A stretch of 54,126 nt of DNA from JACKBJ01 sp964549495 (GCA_964549495.1 CAZJWJ010000029.1:1-54126), one strand, 5' to 3'. Counted from the stretch's first letter, positions 38,755-47,370 are shown. Program-made: numbers and translations. The notes: generated by a model from the letters alone, not told the origin.

Positions 38755-38785
38755 TGACGCGAAGCTGACGCGAAGCTGACGAAAC
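38755..38785 (-). promoter_or_regulatory. Operator-like array: GTCA three times at 11-bp period
   Basis: On the minus strand, reading toward the TPR-ATPase gene, GTCA begins at 38780, 38769 and 38758 (TGAC at 38777, 38766 and 38755 on the plus strand). The two 11-bp units starting at plus 38755 and 38766 are identical. A fourth, degenerate copy (GTCG) lies at 38747. The nearest copy is about 62 bp before the start codon. The format matches binding sites of OmpR/PhoB winged helices, and two such proteins are encoded by the same cluster. Confidence 0.6.
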
Positions 38786-38840
38786 CCGCGCTCGGGACTT
38801 GCGGCTTCGGCCCTCGTCCGGCTGAGCCCACTCAGCGCAG

Positions 38841-38858
38841 GCTTCGAGCAACAGGCTC
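38841..38858. repeat. Short dispersed repeat, copy 2
   Basis: GCTTCGAGCAACAGGCTC directly after the stop of protein B; 17 of 18 bases match 27737-27754. Confidence 0.4.
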
Positions 38859-40229
38859 TCAGCCGGGGACGGATTCGCCCTCGTTCTCGCGCTGCGCGCG
38901 GCCGTAGACCTCGGCGACGCTGGCGTTCTGGAAGCGGTAGCCCTGGCCGCGGATGCTCTCGATGTGCTGGAAGCCGGCGCTATCGCCGTCGACCTCCTTG
39001 CGCAAGCGGCTGATCGTCTTCTGGATCATCGCATCGGTCACGCCCATCGTGTCCATGCCGTATTCGGGCCATACCGCCGCGGCGATGTCATCCTTGCTGA
39101 CCACCTCGCCGGCCTTCTCGAGAAAGAAGCGCAGCAGGGCGAACTCCTTGGGCGGCAAGTCCACCTGCCGTTTCTCGATGCGCACCTCGCCGGTCTCGAC
39201 GTTCATCTCGACCCGCGGCATCTGCTGGCGGATGTATCCGGCGAAGGCGCTGGAGAAGATCCGCCCGTTCTTGACATAACCCCGCCGGGTGAGCCGTGGC
39301 AACACCTGTTGCACGGCCATCGCCTCGCTCCCGCTCGGCTGCGGCGCGACGGCCAGCCAGGTCAGGCAGTTGCGCTCGTCGGCCGGCAGTTTCTGCCAGA
39401 TGTCCTCGAAGTGGGCCTCGAAGCGGCCGCGGATCTCGCGGGCCACGCGCTCGACCTGCTCGGGGGAGCCATCCAGCTCCTCCTGGCCCGCGATCTCGCA
39501 GAAGAGGTTGGTGACCACCTGGAGGTAGTATGGGAATCCGCCGGACAGCTGATCGATGGCCTCACGCACCACCGTCAGGTCCACGCCGGCCTGCTCGCCG
39601 GTTCGCTCCAGGAAATGGTCCAACTCCGCATCGGTCAACAACCCGATGTAGACCGTCCGGAACATGTTGAAGAAGGGCGAGCCGGTGCCCCATTCATCCC
39701 GGAACTCGCCGAGTTCGACGCGCGTGGCCACGACGATCGACATGTCGTATTCGGTGATCAAGCCCCGAAACCACTCCCAGAAGCTGGTCGAGAACTCGCT
39801 GAGCACCTCGAACTCGTCCATCAGGAGCACCAAGCGGCGCTCGCGATCTGCCAGGTCCTCGAGGTAGTCCTCGATCCAGAATTGGTCGATCTCCTCGTCC
39901 CAATCGATCTCGGCATCGTCGTCGGCTCGCTTGAGCGCGCGGGCGATGCGGCGGTAGAAGGCCTCGGGGCCGTCTGCCGCCAGCTGGGCGTTGGCGAACG
40001 CGAAGAGCAGCTCGGCATCGGAGTTGGGCCCCAGGTAACGCTCGCGGACCTCGGGATGCATCATCATGTACAGGATGGACGTGTTGCCACAGCGGTGCTC
40101 GCCCACCAGGGCCACCGGCTGCATGTTGCGCACCGACTCGAAGAGCTCGCGCAGCTCGTGCTCGCGGCCGTAGAAGTCCTGGGGATCCTTGATCGGTTTG
40201 CCCAGGACGAAGGGGTTCCGGCTGCTCAT
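38859..40229 (-). CDS. P-loop ATPase fused to a winged helix, Walker A lysine replaced (protein B)
   Basis: The ATG at 40229 overlaps the stop of the large ATPase gene as ATGA; an apparent longer frame upstream is a shadow of that gene. The 456-residue product has the same plan as protein A. The Walker A region reads ALVGEHRCGNTSIL, with Asn in place of the nucleotide-binding Lys, while Walker B (LVLLMDEFEVL) and the sensor-like SIVVATRVELGEF are intact. The winged helix (about 350-433) is well preserved: RQVDLPPKEFALLRFFLE, MIQKTISRLRKEV, IESIRGQGYRFQ. It may bind nucleotide weakly or serve as a non-catalytic partner of protein A. Confidence 0.88.
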   Translation of the reverse strand: MSSRNPFVLGKPIKDPQDFYGREHELRELFESVRNMQPVALVGEHRCGNTSILYMMMHPEVRERYLGPNSDAELLFAFANAQLAADGPEAFYRRIARALKRADDDAEIDWDEEIDQFWIEDYLEDLADRERRLVLLMDEFEVLSEFSTSFWEWFRGLITEYDMSIVVATRVELGEFRDEWGTGSPFFNMFRTVYIGLLTDAELDHFLERTGEQAGVDLTVVREAIDQLSGGFPYYLQVVTNLFCEIAGQEELDGSPEQVERVAREIRGRFEAHFEDIWQKLPADERNCLTWLAVAPQPSGSEAMAVQQVLPRLTRRGYVKNGRIFSSAFAGYIRQQMPRVEMNVETGEVRIEKRQVDLPPKEFALLRFFLEKAGEVVSKDDIAAAVWPEYGMDTMGVTDAMIQKTISRLRKEVDGDSAGFQHIESIRGQGYRFQNASVAEVYGRAQRENEGESVPG

Positions 40230-43200
40230 CCGCGAAGCTCCTCCAGCAATCGGGTATACTCGTCGTTCTGCTCCAGCCAGACCCGGACCAGGTCCATGGC
40301 GAAGCCGTATTGCTTGCCCGCGGTGTCCCCCCCGCCCCGCTCGACGATGAAGTCTCGCTCGGCAAGGCCGCGCATGATCTCGTGCAGGTCGTGCACCAGC
40401 ATCGTCACATCGTCCTGGCGCAGGGTCTCGACGATGTCCTCCAGGCTCACGAAGGGCCGCCCATCGTCGGTGATGCGCGCCAATGCGGCCAGGGCCAGCT
40501 GCTCGTCCCGCGAGAGCGACATGTAGGAGTGGCGGATGATGCCCGTCGTCTCCTGCACGGTGGTCTGCAGCGCCCGGTCGACGTCGCGCAGGGTCACGAA
40601 GTTCTTGGCGTCGCGACGGGCCACGTTGACGATCTCGTGGCAGATGTACTGGATGAAGTAGGGCTGGCCGGCGGTGACCCGCAGGATCTTCTCCACGGCA
40701 AGATCGTCGTACCATAGCACGTCGGCCACGGGCTCGCGAATCAGCCGCTCGGCCTCGTCGCGGGCCAGGAAGCTGACCTTGCGGCGCAGGGCGGTGTTGA
40801 AGAGGATGGAGCGTGGGTTCTTGATCATCGCGGTCAGCGCGTGGGCTCCGGCGAAGATGAAGGACAGCCCGTCCTGGTGCTGCATCAGGCCCCGGATGCA
40901 GTCGAAGACGAAGGCGCTGACGGCGCCGCGGTCGATGGCTTCGATCAAGAGGTCGAACTCGTCGGCGATCAGCACCGCCCGCCGGTCCATCTCCAGGGCC
41001 AGCTCGCCCACTTGCTCGCCCAGCTGCTCGAAGGCTTCGATGGGGTGCTCCTTGAAGTCCTCGCGCTCGGGCTTTTCCAACTCGAAGCCCTGGCGGCGCA
41101 GGCCGTTGACCAGCTTGCGGGCCATGGCGAAGAGCAAGTCGGCCGTCGAGGTCAGGCTGTAGGCGATGGTCTGCAGGTCGATCAGCACGAAGGCGTAGCG
41201 ATCGGGCAGATGGTGCTGCATCTGGTAGAGCACGCTGGTCTTGCCCGTGCGCCGCTCGCCGTAGAGCACCAGCACGTTGTCCTGGTAGGTGCCCGAGAGG
41301 TTCTCTTGGATCCAGTTGAAGGTCGATTGGCGGCCGTAGAACATCTCGCGCGACTTGACCGGTGGGCCGGCGATGTAGGGGCTGGTGCCGATCTCCTTGT
41401 ACTCGGCCTGCTCGACGAAGAAGCGCACCTCGCGGTTGAAGCGCCGCGACTGCCCCTCCTGCTGCGGGTCGTCGTAGCGCACCTCGATGACGATGGGCAC
41501 CACGCCCTCGCCGCCGCGCCGTACGGTGTACTCGGTCGAGATGCGGTCGCCCTGACCCAGCGGCGGCAGGTAGTGAGTGGGTGGCGACTCCAGCTTGAGC
41601 GTGCCGGCCTCGGCCTCCAGCGCCAGCTGGACGTTGCTGGCCAGCCCCTCGCCCTTGTTGGCCAATTCGAAGACCAGCACCGCCGCGGTGTCGACGTCGC
41701 GGATGCGCACGTGCTCGGTGCGGATCTCGAGGTCCAGCTCGGCCCGGCCCTGCAGCTCGCGGATGGCCTCGTTGATCAGGCCGTTCCAATGCTCGGCCAC
41801 GGCGTGAAAGATGCGATTGTGGGGCTCGCCCAATTCGCCGATCATCTGCCGCAGGGAGTTGAGCCGGTCGGCGGCCGCCAAGAGGCCCTTCTCTTTGGCC
41901 CGCCGGGTGGCGCCGCGGTTGTAGTACTGCACCGCCTGCGAGATCATGCGCAGCTGGCGCAGGGCGCGCCGTGCCGCCGGCCTCAGCCAGTCCTCGATGT
42001 CGTCGGTCCAGTCGAGCATGGACTCGGCGCCGCCGATGCCGCCCAGGGTCCGGTACTCCATGAACTGCTTGATGGTATTGAAGGTGCGGTGCAGTTCGAC
42101 CGCCGGCTTCCACCACTCGATGGTGGTCGAGAGGTAGACCAGCTCGTCGATCTCCAGGGGCTCGACCAGCATGCGGTGGTAGGTGCGGGCCAGGTTGGCC
42201 GGCCCGCGCCCGTCGGCCCGGGCCGTGGCGCCGGCCAGCTCCAGCACCTGCAGCGCGCCGCGCAGGTCGATCTCGGCCGGCCGCGCGTTGAGCGCTTCGA
42301 CCAGGGGGATCACCACCGACTCGCCCACCTGGGTCAGGAGCTCGGAGGCCTCGTGCCTCAGCTGCTTGTCCTCGGCGGCCAAGGCATCGATCAGGATGGG
42401 CACCGCGCGCTCGGGGGCCAGCTCGGTCAAGGCGGCCAGGATGGACAGGCGGGTCTCGTCGTCGTCTTCCTTCTCCCAGCGCGCGATCAGGGCGTCGACC
42501 GCCTCCGAATCGTCCAGCGCGGCCAGTTGGTTGACCGCCGAACGCCGAACCTGGGGGTCGTCGTCGTCGATGACGGCTTCGAGGGCGCGCCGAACCTCGG
42601 GCCCGCTGAGCGTCCCCAGTGCCCGCACCGCACGGCGTCGATCGGCCGATTCGGCCGAGGCCAGGATCTCGGTCAGGGTCCGGGTCAAGGGTTCGATGGG
42701 GGGCTCGGGCAAGGCCATCAGGATCTGCGCCGCTTCCCAGCGCACGCTCGGTAGCTCGCGGTCGAGGGCCTCGAGCAGGGCCGGCAGGGCCGGCTCTCCC
42801 ACCCGGCGCAGGCTGCGCCGGGCTTCCCAGCGCACCTCGAAGCGCGGATCGCCCAGGGTGCGCACGAGGTGCGGCGCGGCCGTCGCGCCCAGGGCTCCGA
42901 AACTGCCCAAGAGGGCGGCCGCGGCGCCGGCATTGGGGTGCTCGGCCGCCGACAGGACCTCGCCCAGGGCGTCGACGGCCGGCTCTCCGATGGCCTGCGC
43001 GATCTCGACGATGCGCCGCGCGACGGCCGGATCGGCATCGGCGTAGATGGGGACCAGCGCCACCGCCGCCGAACGCCCGATCTTGGTCAGGGCGTTGGCC
43101 GCGCCGGCCACCTGGGTCTCGCTGCGGTTGCCTCGCGGCGCTGCGCCGGAGAGCACCTCGATCAGGGCCGGCACCGCATCGGCGCCGATGCCGGCCAGGG

Positions 43201-44935
43201 CCTCGGCCGCCTCGGCGCGAACGGTGGCCGAGGAAGCATCCAGGAGCGGGATCAGTGCGTCGACGGCCCGTGGGCCCTGCTGAGCCAAGGCGCGCATGGC
43301 CGCTCGTCGCAGCTGCTCGTCCGGCACGCTCAGCTGCCGGACCAAGGGCTGCACCGTGCGGTCGCCGAAGGCCGCCAGGGCCTGTGAGGCGGCTGCCCGC
43401 ACCGACTCCTCCGGGTCACCGAGCGCGGTGAGCAGGGGCGCGATGGCGCTGGGATCACCCAGCCGCGCCACGGCTTCGGCCGCGCTCCGGCGGACGGCGA
43501 CTCGGGGATCGGTCAGGGCGGCCAGCGCCGGCGAGATGACGCCGGTTCGCTTGACGGTCTCGGCGCCCAATAGACCCGCCAGGCTGATGGCCAGGGTGCG
43601 ATCGTCGTCCTGGCCGCGGGTGCCGAGGGATTCGAGCAGACGGACCGTGACGCGCTGCTGGAGATGCTCGTCGGCAGCCTCCGTCTCGGCCATGGCGCGG
43701 GCGGCCAGCGAGACCCGATCGGCATTCAGGAGGCCTTCGATCAAGCGCTCGGGCCGCTCGAGATGGCCCACTGCCAAGACGGCGACCGGTTGCCAGGCCT
43801 CCTCGCCCGCCCGGGCGACCAGGCTGTCGATGTCCGAGGTCAGGGCCTCGGCGGCGAAAAAGGCGCGCACCGCCTCGTGGACGAAGCGGAAGCGCTCGGG
43901 CTCGAGCCATTGCAGCAATCCCGAGCTGCGGCGATCCGCGGGCAGGTCGCCGGCCCGACCCTCGCGCTCGCCGCGCCGCAGCATCTCCAGGGCCACCGGC
44001 GGCCAGACCTCCGATGAGCCGGTATCGATCTGCCGGACGAAGCCGGAGACGATGTCGAAGGCGCGGATATGCCCTTCGGTTTCGGCGATGCCGGCCAAGG
44101 CGGTGGCCAGCCAGCCGGGCCGCGATACCAACGACCGGACGATGGGGGCTCGCTCGAGCACCTGCATGAAGCCCGAGGTGTTGGCCACGTCGCCGTAGCC
44201 CCAGCGCACGGCCAGGGTCTCCACCCGCGCCGGATCGACGCCCGCCATCTCGTGCACCGTGAAGCCAGGCAACCAACGTTGATCCGCCGGATCGCGGGTG
44301 GCGACCACCATCCGGTTGTCCGGATGCCGGTCCACCAGCTCGGCGATGCGCCCGGCGGCCCGAGCCCGCGCGTCCGGCACCAGGGTGTCCAAGTCGTCGA
44401 AGAGCAGGACGCAGCGGCCGCTGGCCAGGTGCGTTTCGAGGAAGGCTTCGGCTTCCTCGAAACCGGTATCGGCGATGGTTGCCGCCGCGTAGGACTCGAG
44501 CGTGCTGCCCTCGGGGATGCCGGCCAGGGGGAGGTAGACCGGCAAGGGCGGCGGCCCGCCGCCGGTGACCAAGACCTTGCGCCCGCTTTCGAGCACCGAG
44601 CGGGCCGAGCGGATCGCATGCCAGCGCAAGAGGGCGCTCTTGCCGGTGCCGGCCGGCCCCACGACCATCAGGTGGGCGTCGGACTGTAGGGCATCGGTCA
44701 GGGAGGTGCGCGGGTCGTGGGCCTGCTCCGCCTCGCGGCTCCAGCGGCGCAGCTGCATCGGCACGTAGGACTCGTCGAGCCGAACGCCGCCGAGGCCGGG
44801 GAGCGTGACGTCCTCGAGCCCGCGTTCGAGCCGCTGAAGGTATTCGACATAGGTGTTCCAGTGCCGCGCCACCTGCCACCAGCGACTGCCGGGACGGATG
44901 CGGTTGGGAACGCCGAAGGTGACGGGACCGGCCAC
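40226..44935 (-). CDS. Giant STAND/NACHT-like protein: ATPase, HEAT repeats, second ATPase
   Basis: I take the GTG at 44935, which has AAGGAG 9 nt upstream; 1569 residues. Order of parts: helical N-terminus; NACHT-like ATPase with Walker A VVGPAGTGKSALLRW (about 92) and Walker B CVLLFDDLDTL (about 178), then a helical region to about 460; about ten HEAT repeats (about 470-880, as in AALTDPRVAVRRSAAEAVARL); a helical region; a beta domain (about 1085-1178); a second ATPase with LYGERRTGKTSVLY (about 1227) and VLIADEFDLL (about 1323); and a C-terminal helical tail. This is an unusual double-ATPase design. HEAT arrays usually recognise ligands or proteins, so it may be the sensor of the cluster. 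Confidence 0.88.
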   Translation of the reverse strand: MAGPVTFGVPNRIRPGSRWWQVARHWNTYVEYLQRLERGLEDVTLPGLGGVRLDESYVPMQLRRWSREAEQAHDPRTSLTDALQSDAHLMVVGPAGTGKSALLRWHAIRSARSVLESGRKVLVTGGGPPPLPVYLPLAGIPEGSTLESYAAATIADTGFEEAEAFLETHLASGRCVLLFDDLDTLVPDARARAAGRIAELVDRHPDNRMVVATRDPADQRWLPGFTVHEMAGVDPARVETLAVRWGYGDVANTSGFMQVLERAPIVRSLVSRPGWLATALAGIAETEGHIRAFDIVSGFVRQIDTGSSEVWPPVALEMLRRGEREGRAGDLPADRRSSGLLQWLEPERFRFVHEAVRAFFAAEALTSDIDSLVARAGEEAWQPVAVLAVGHLERPERLIEGLLNADRVSLAARAMAETEAADEHLQQRVTVRLLESLGTRGQDDDRTLAISLAGLLGAETVKRTGVISPALAALTDPRVAVRRSAAEAVARLGDPSAIAPLLTALGDPEESVRAAASQALAAFGDRTVQPLVRQLSVPDEQLRRAAMRALAQQGPRAVDALIPLLDASSATVRAEAAEALAGIGADAVPALIEVLSGAAPRGNRSETQVAGAANALTKIGRSAAVALVPIYADADPAVARRIVEIAQAIGEPAVDALGEVLSAAEHPNAGAAAALLGSFGALGATAAPHLVRTLGDPRFEVRWEARRSLRRVGEPALPALLEALDRELPSVRWEAAQILMALPEPPIEPLTRTLTEILASAESADRRRAVRALGTLSGPEVRRALEAVIDDDDPQVRRSAVNQLAALDDSEAVDALIARWEKEDDDETRLSILAALTELAPERAVPILIDALAAEDKQLRHEASELLTQVGESVVIPLVEALNARPAEIDLRGALQVLELAGATARADGRGPANLARTYHRMLVEPLEIDELVYLSTTIEWWKPAVELHRTFNTIKQFMEYRTLGGIGGAESMLDWTDDIEDWLRPAARRALRQLRMISQAVQYYNRGATRRAKEKGLLAAADRLNSLRQMIGELGEPHNRIFHAVAEHWNGLINEAIRELQGRAELDLEIRTEHVRIRDVDTAAVLVFELANKGEGLASNVQLALEAEAGTLKLESPPTHYLPPLGQGDRISTEYTVRRGGEGVVPIVIEVRYDDPQQEGQSRRFNREVRFFVEQAEYKEIGTSPYIAGPPVKSREMFYGRQSTFNWIQENLSGTYQDNVLVLYGERRTGKTSVLYQMQHHLPDRYAFVLIDLQTIAYSLTSTADLLFAMARKLVNGLRRQGFELEKPEREDFKEHPIEAFEQLGEQVGELALEMDRRAVLIADEFDLLIEAIDRGAVSAFVFDCIRGLMQHQDGLSFIFAGAHALTAMIKNPRSILFNTALRRKVSFLARDEAERLIREPVADVLWYDDLAVEKILRVTAGQPYFIQYICHEIVNVARRDAKNFVTLRDVDRALQTTVQETTGIIRHSYMSLSRDEQLALAALARITDDGRPFVSLEDIVETLRQDDVTMLVHDLHEIMRGLAERDFIVERGGGDTAGKQYGFAMDLVRVWLEQNDEYTRLLEELRG

Positions 44936-45140
44936 GTCTGGAGACTCCTTGGCTGCCTCGTGGTAAAATCTGACGTAGCTGACTGGCGCGAGGGGCCCCC
45001 AGCGAGGGGTGGTCGAGGGAAATGCGATGGGCGGCCGACCGAAACGAGGAGAACGCGATCCGACTGTTGTCGCCGATGTGCCCGCCACAGTGCTTAACTA
45101 TATCGTATGCCGCCGAGGCGGGCAATCGAGCGCCGCCCCC

Positions 45141-45195
45141 CACGTCAGTGTTCCGTCAGGAATCGGTAAGGCCGCGGTCAGGGGGCAGTCAAGCG
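45141..45195 (+). promoter_or_regulatory. Operator-like array: five 11-bp units with GTCA
   Basis: GTCA begins at 45144, 45155, 45177 and 45188, and GTAA at 45166, all exactly 11 bp apart. The base two before the motif is C in four of the five units and the base after it is G in four of five, giving a consensus NCSGTCAGGNN. Such head-to-tail 11-bp units are how OmpR/PhoB-type proteins bind (compare the Pho box). The last unit covers the position of the -35 for the -10 at 45215-45220, as in activator-dependent promoters. Not part of any plausible gene. Confidence 0.8.
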
Positions 45196-45211
45196 ATCGC
45201 GAAAGCTCGGA

Positions 45212-45220
45212 TGCTACCCT
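45212..45220 (+). promoter_or_regulatory. Extended -10 element downstream of the GTCA array
   Basis: TG-C-TACCCT, hexamer 45215-45220, with no -35 match. The leader to the first pilus gene would be about 225 nt. Confidence 0.45.
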
Positions 45221-45453
45221 AACCGACAATCCCGAAACCGTCTGACTCGGTGCCGGCCGCGACAAGTCAGGGCCCAGCGCATTCCCCAGGGTGATCCGCT
45301 CCCCGCGATTCCCGCCTTGCGCTTCCCCGCATGTTGTGGACAATAGGGGGCCGCATGCGCGGTGCGCCCGATTCTGGGCGACGCCGCTTGCCCTTCCTAG
45401 ATCACGAGCATGTCTCGAGACAGACCCGCCACAACCCAAAGAGGTGCCGCCCC

Positions 45454-46431
45454 GTGAAAGTACTTGTCGCAACCAAGGACCTGGCCGTATTCGATGCGCT
45501 GCAAGGCGTCGACGGTCTCGAGTACGGCGAAGCGCTCTTTACGGGCCAGATCTACGAGGCACTGCCCGGTGCCCGTCTGATCATCGTCGACTTCGACGAC
45601 CTGGTCGAGCATCCCTACAGCGTCGGCATGTTGCGCGGCATCCTCTCGGATAGCGACGTGCCCTTCGTCTCCAGTGAAGAGTTCCTCGCGGAGCCCGACG
45701 CCTGGCTGATGGAGGCCCGCCGCCTCGGAGGGGACGCCACCGACTTGCCCACCAAGCGCACCATCGCCTTCGTCTCCTACTCCGGAGGGGTGGGCAAGAC
45801 CGTGCTGGCGATGGATACCGCATCGCACTTCGCGCGACGCGCGGAACTCCCGGTCTGCCTGCTGGAGTTCACCTATGGCGAGTCGGCGCTGGGCGCGCTG
45901 ATCGGCGCCGAGGTGCCGGCGCTCTTCGAGCTGGCCACGCAGCCGGACGTCGATCCGCATGTCTGGAACGGCGTCACGCTGATCCCGATGGACTACGACA
46001 ACAGCCGCGACCTGTCCATTCAGCTCCTGGGCAAGTACCTCAAGGACGTCATGCGCGAGCACGTGCTGACGGTCATCGACGCGCATTGGCCGCACGCGCT
46101 GATCGGCGCGGTCCGCGACGAGATCGACCGCTGGTACGTGGTCGCCACGCCCCGGCCCGATGCGGTGGACAATGCCGAGAAGCTGGCTGCCGAGCTCGGG
46201 GCCAAGTCCTCGATCATCCTCAATCAGAAGGGCGGCATGGTCGACAGCCTGGCCCTACAGGGGATCGAGCGGGCGGTCGAACTGCCGGTCGAGCGCGAAG
46301 CCGACCGCTGGAACGGCAAGCTCGGCAAGAAGATCCTGATGCACACCTATGGCGAGGGGACCTGGGGGCAGTACGAGCCCACCAGCTTCCTGACCAATCT
46401 GCGCCGGCGCTTCTCGCGCTCCAAGGACTAG
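45454..46431 (+). CDS. TadZ/CpaE-like P-loop ATPase of Tad pilus
   Basis: The GTG at 45454 has AGAGGTG 8 nt upstream; 325 residues. The first 90 residues resemble the receiver-like domain of CpaE/TadZ, and the rest is a MinD/ParA-type ATPase. The nucleotide loop reads SYSGGVGKTV: the catalytic Lys is kept, but the signature first Lys of deviant Walker A loops (KGGxGK) is Ser. TadZ proteins place the pilus machinery at the cell pole and often have weakened ATPase sites. First gene of the Tad operon. Confidence 0.87.
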   Translation: MKVLVATKDLAVFDALQGVDGLEYGEALFTGQIYEALPGARLIIVDFDDLVEHPYSVGMLRGILSDSDVPFVSSEEFLAEPDAWLMEARRLGGDATDLPTKRTIAFVSYSGGVGKTVLAMDTASHFARRAELPVCLLEFTYGESALGALIGAEVPALFELATQPDVDPHVWNGVTLIPMDYDNSRDLSIQLLGKYLKDVMREHVLTVIDAHWPHALIGAVRDEIDRWYVVATPRPDAVDNAEKLAAELGAKSSIILNQKGGMVDSLALQGIERAVELPVEREADRWNGKLGKKILMHTYGEGTWGQYEPTSFLTNLRRRFSRSKD

Positions 46432-46434
46432 CCT

Positions 46435-46464
46435 CTCCAAGCCGGCGAGCCCGCCGGCTTGGAG
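46435..46464 (+). terminator. 12-bp hairpin between the first two Tad genes
   Basis: A perfect 12-bp stem (46435-46446 with 46453-46464) and a 6-nt loop, just after the TadZ stop. No T-run, so it may attenuate or protect the mRNA rather than end it. Confidence 0.5.
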
Positions 46465-46521
46465 GCCGACTCCGACCTTCTGCCACGCATTACCAGCGCT
46501 TCCTAGCGACCGGGAGATATC

Positions 46522-47370
46522 ATGAATTCACGAACGCTTGTCCTGATCTTGGCCGTCGCCCTCCTCGGCGTTGGCCTCGTCATGACCTTGGCCGAGCTCT
46601 TCCAGGAGCCCCCGCAGGCGCCGCGCATGGTGCCGGCGCGCGCGGCCGTTCAGATCGAGCCCTACACCGTCATCACGCAGGACATGATCCGCGCCGGGGA
46701 CGAGATCCGGGCATCCGAAGCCCTCAACCAGGGCCTCTACCCGGTCGAGGCGGTGGTCGGCAAGATGTCGACCGACCTGATCGCGCCAGGCACGCTGATC
46801 AGCGGCGTCATCGCCAAGCCGATCGAGGAGGTCCGCTTCGTCGATGACCTGGGCCTCGAGATCGTCTCCTTCCAGGCCGGTGTCGATCGCATGGTCGGCG
46901 GTCAGCTTCGCCCGGGTCACATCATCAACCTCTACGGCATCGGCCGCGACGACGAGAGCAACGACTACACCACCCTGATCGAGCCGCGGCTCTGGGTCGT
47001 CGATGTGACCACGGGCGGGCAATCGGTGGCGGTGGAGACCCCGCGCCCCGACGTGCAGACCGGTGAGTACGACGAGATCAGCGAAGGCAGGGTGCGACCG
47101 GGCACGATGATCACTGTCGCAGTCGAGCCCGATCGCGCCTTCCGCATCATCGACGCCCTCGGCGCGCAGGGCCTGTCGGCTTGGGCGACCCTCGCGGCCA
47201 ACCAAACGGTCGACTTCACGCGCGCGGCCACGCCGGTTGCGACGGCCGAGCCGCCGGCGACGCCGGGCTTGCCGCCGGACCTGGCCCTCACGGCCACCGC
47301 CATCTGGGAGGCGATCAACGCCACCCCGGCAGCCCAGCCGCCGCGAACCGGCTTCGGAGGGTTGCGATGA
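46522..47370 (+). CDS. CpaB/RcpC-like pilus assembly protein
   Basis: A 282-residue protein; GGGAG precedes the ATG. An N-terminal membrane helix (about 6-27) is followed by a SAF-type domain (VPARAAVQIEPYTVITQDMI, GKMSTDLIAPGTLISG), as in CpaB/RcpC, then a beta region. The C-terminal 50 residues are Ala/Pro/Thr-rich. In Gram-negative bacteria RcpC supports the secretin in the outer layers; here no secretin gene is present, so the protein probably works in the wall zone. It overlaps the next gene by 4 bp. Confidence 0.85.
   Translation: MNSRTLVLILAVALLGVGLVMTLAELFQEPPQAPRMVPARAAVQIEPYTVITQDMIRAGDEIRASEALNQGLYPVEAVVGKMSTDLIAPGTLISGVIAKPIEEVRFVDDLGLEIVSFQAGVDRMVGGQLRPGHIINLYGIGRDDESNDYTTLIEPRLWVVDVTTGGQSVAVETPRPDVQTGEYDEISEGRVRPGTMITVAVEPDRAFRIIDALGAQGLSAWATLAANQTVDFTRAATPVATAEPPATPGLPPDLALTATAIWEAINATPAAQPPRTGFGGLR

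Larger units (their letters stand above)
44936..45453. other. 518-bp divergent gap between the ATPase cluster and the pilus operon
   Basis: No convincing gene. It holds the five-copy GTCA array (45141-45195) and an extended -10 (45212-45220) facing the pilus operon. Toward the ATPase cluster, an AT-rich spot gives a minus-strand TATAGT (45102-45097). Two TGAC (44971 and 44980, 9 bp apart) lie close to the large ATPase start. One perfect TTGTCCACA-type DnaA box is at 45335-45343 (minus strand), alone. A second possible promoter, TTGCGC with GACAAT after 16 bp, lies at about 45317-45344. Confidence 0.7.

Noticed and set aside
40230..42116. N-terminal extension of protein B to 1085 residues
   Set aside because: The extension is an out-of-frame reading of the large ATPase gene. 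The true start overlaps that gene's stop as ATGA.
38964..42754. Long plus-strand frames opposite the ATPase cluster
   Set aside because: Products are low-complexity; the minus-strand frames contain Walker and winged-helix motifs.
45009..45245. Small open frame in the ATPase/Tad gap
   Set aside because: No ribosome-binding site, no recognisable product, and it crosses the GTCA array.
45335..45343. A perfect DnaA-box-like 9-mer (TTGTCCACA on the minus strand)
   Set aside because: A single box without other boxes, an AT-rich unwinding region or dnaA/dnaN nearby; not evidence of a replication origin.
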